Part shown: positions 63,897-64,000 of the stretch, piece after piece | How positions within the stretch are numbered: the first letter of the stretch is position 1 | Layout of the letters: each line of letters opens with the position of its first letter | NCBI RefSeq assembly: GCF_002890915.1 | Contig: NZ_POUT01000014.1 | Span: 40,073 to 104,072, forward strand | Source of the DNA: Stutzerimonas stutzeri | GTDB taxonomy: Bacteria; Pseudomonadota; Gammaproteobacteria; Pseudomonadales; Pseudomonadaceae | DNA: 64,000 bases | Direction: 5' to 3' | Notes under the pieces: model-generated | Seen by the model: the letters and a program-made list of their open reading frames with translations, nothing else | What the model was told of the DNA's origin: nothing | Databases searched by the model: none | Translations under genes and position numbers: made by a program

Positions 63897-64000
63897 TGCT
63901 TGACGATGACCTACTCTCACATGGGGAGACCCCACACTACCATCGGCGATGCGTCGTTTCACTGCTGAGTTCGGGATGGGATCAGGTGGTTCCAACGCTC
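63897..64000 (-). rRNA. rrf: 5S ribosomal RNA, partial (5' end outside window)
   Basis: On the minus strand the sequence reads GAGCGTTGGAACCACCTGAT, CCCATCCCGAACTCAGCAGT, GAAACGACGCATCGCCGATG and ends TGAGAGTAGGTCATCGTCAA plus GCA, which is the pseudomonad 5S rRNA. About 15 bases of the 5' end are missing. It marks the end of an rrn operon, which also lies beside birA in PAO1. Confidence 0.97.

Overview
The window is a stretch of a high-GC gammaproteobacterial chromosome that looks like a Pseudomonas of the stutzeri type (Stutzerimonas). The basis is the near-identity of the ribosomal proteins to pseudomonad ones as I remember them, and a gene order that follows P. aeruginosa PAO1 in two blocks (roughly PA4055-PA4069, then PA4232-PA4280 and the 5S rRNA). 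In PAO1 those blocks are far apart; here they meet at about 22.4 kb. Species assignment is inference.

Region 1 (1-10.4 kb): riboflavin genes on the minus strand (nrdR-ribD, then an FMN riboswitch and a partial ribE, with a TIR-bounded element carrying a REPIN between them). Next come a plus-strand set (lipoprotein, methyltransferase, thpR), the yedE-yedF selenium/sulfur pair with a terminator-like hairpin in its leader, a YbbN/CnoX thioredoxin, and a four-gene zinc-linked operon (His-rich DUF2796 protein, ABC ATPase, MacB/FtsX-like permease, DUF3299) behind a good Zur box.

Region 2 (10.4-19.7 kb): an accessory iron-uptake block sitting where PAO1 goes straight to oprG. A FecI-like sigma factor, a short FecR and a TonB-dependent transducer receptor face a convergent six-gene TonB operon (DUF3450, TtpC-like ExbB, ExbB, ExbD, TonB, TPR). 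Both halves start at promoters overlapped by Fur-box-like sequences, so they probably form one iron-responsive uptake system with its own energy module.

Region 3 (19.8-29.2 kb): oprG with an ANR-like box, two SDR sugar-nucleotide genes, ssb, an MFS transporter, a 278-bp MITE-like element with perfect 21-22-bp inverted ends, uvrA and a catalase.

Region 4 (29.3-64 kb), all minus strand: alpha operon (rplQ-rpoA-rpsD-rpsK-rpsM), rpmJ, spc operon, S10 operon, str operon (tufA-fusA-rpsG-rpsL), rpoC-rpoB-rplL-rplJ-rplA-rplK, nusG-secE, tRNA-Trp, tufB, tRNA-Thr/Gly/Tyr, a SPOR protein, coaX, birA and the end of an rRNA operon. Several promoters, terminators and attenuators can be read directly here. 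This region is conserved core genome. The only candidates for something undescribed are in the leaders and mobile elements and in the iron block.
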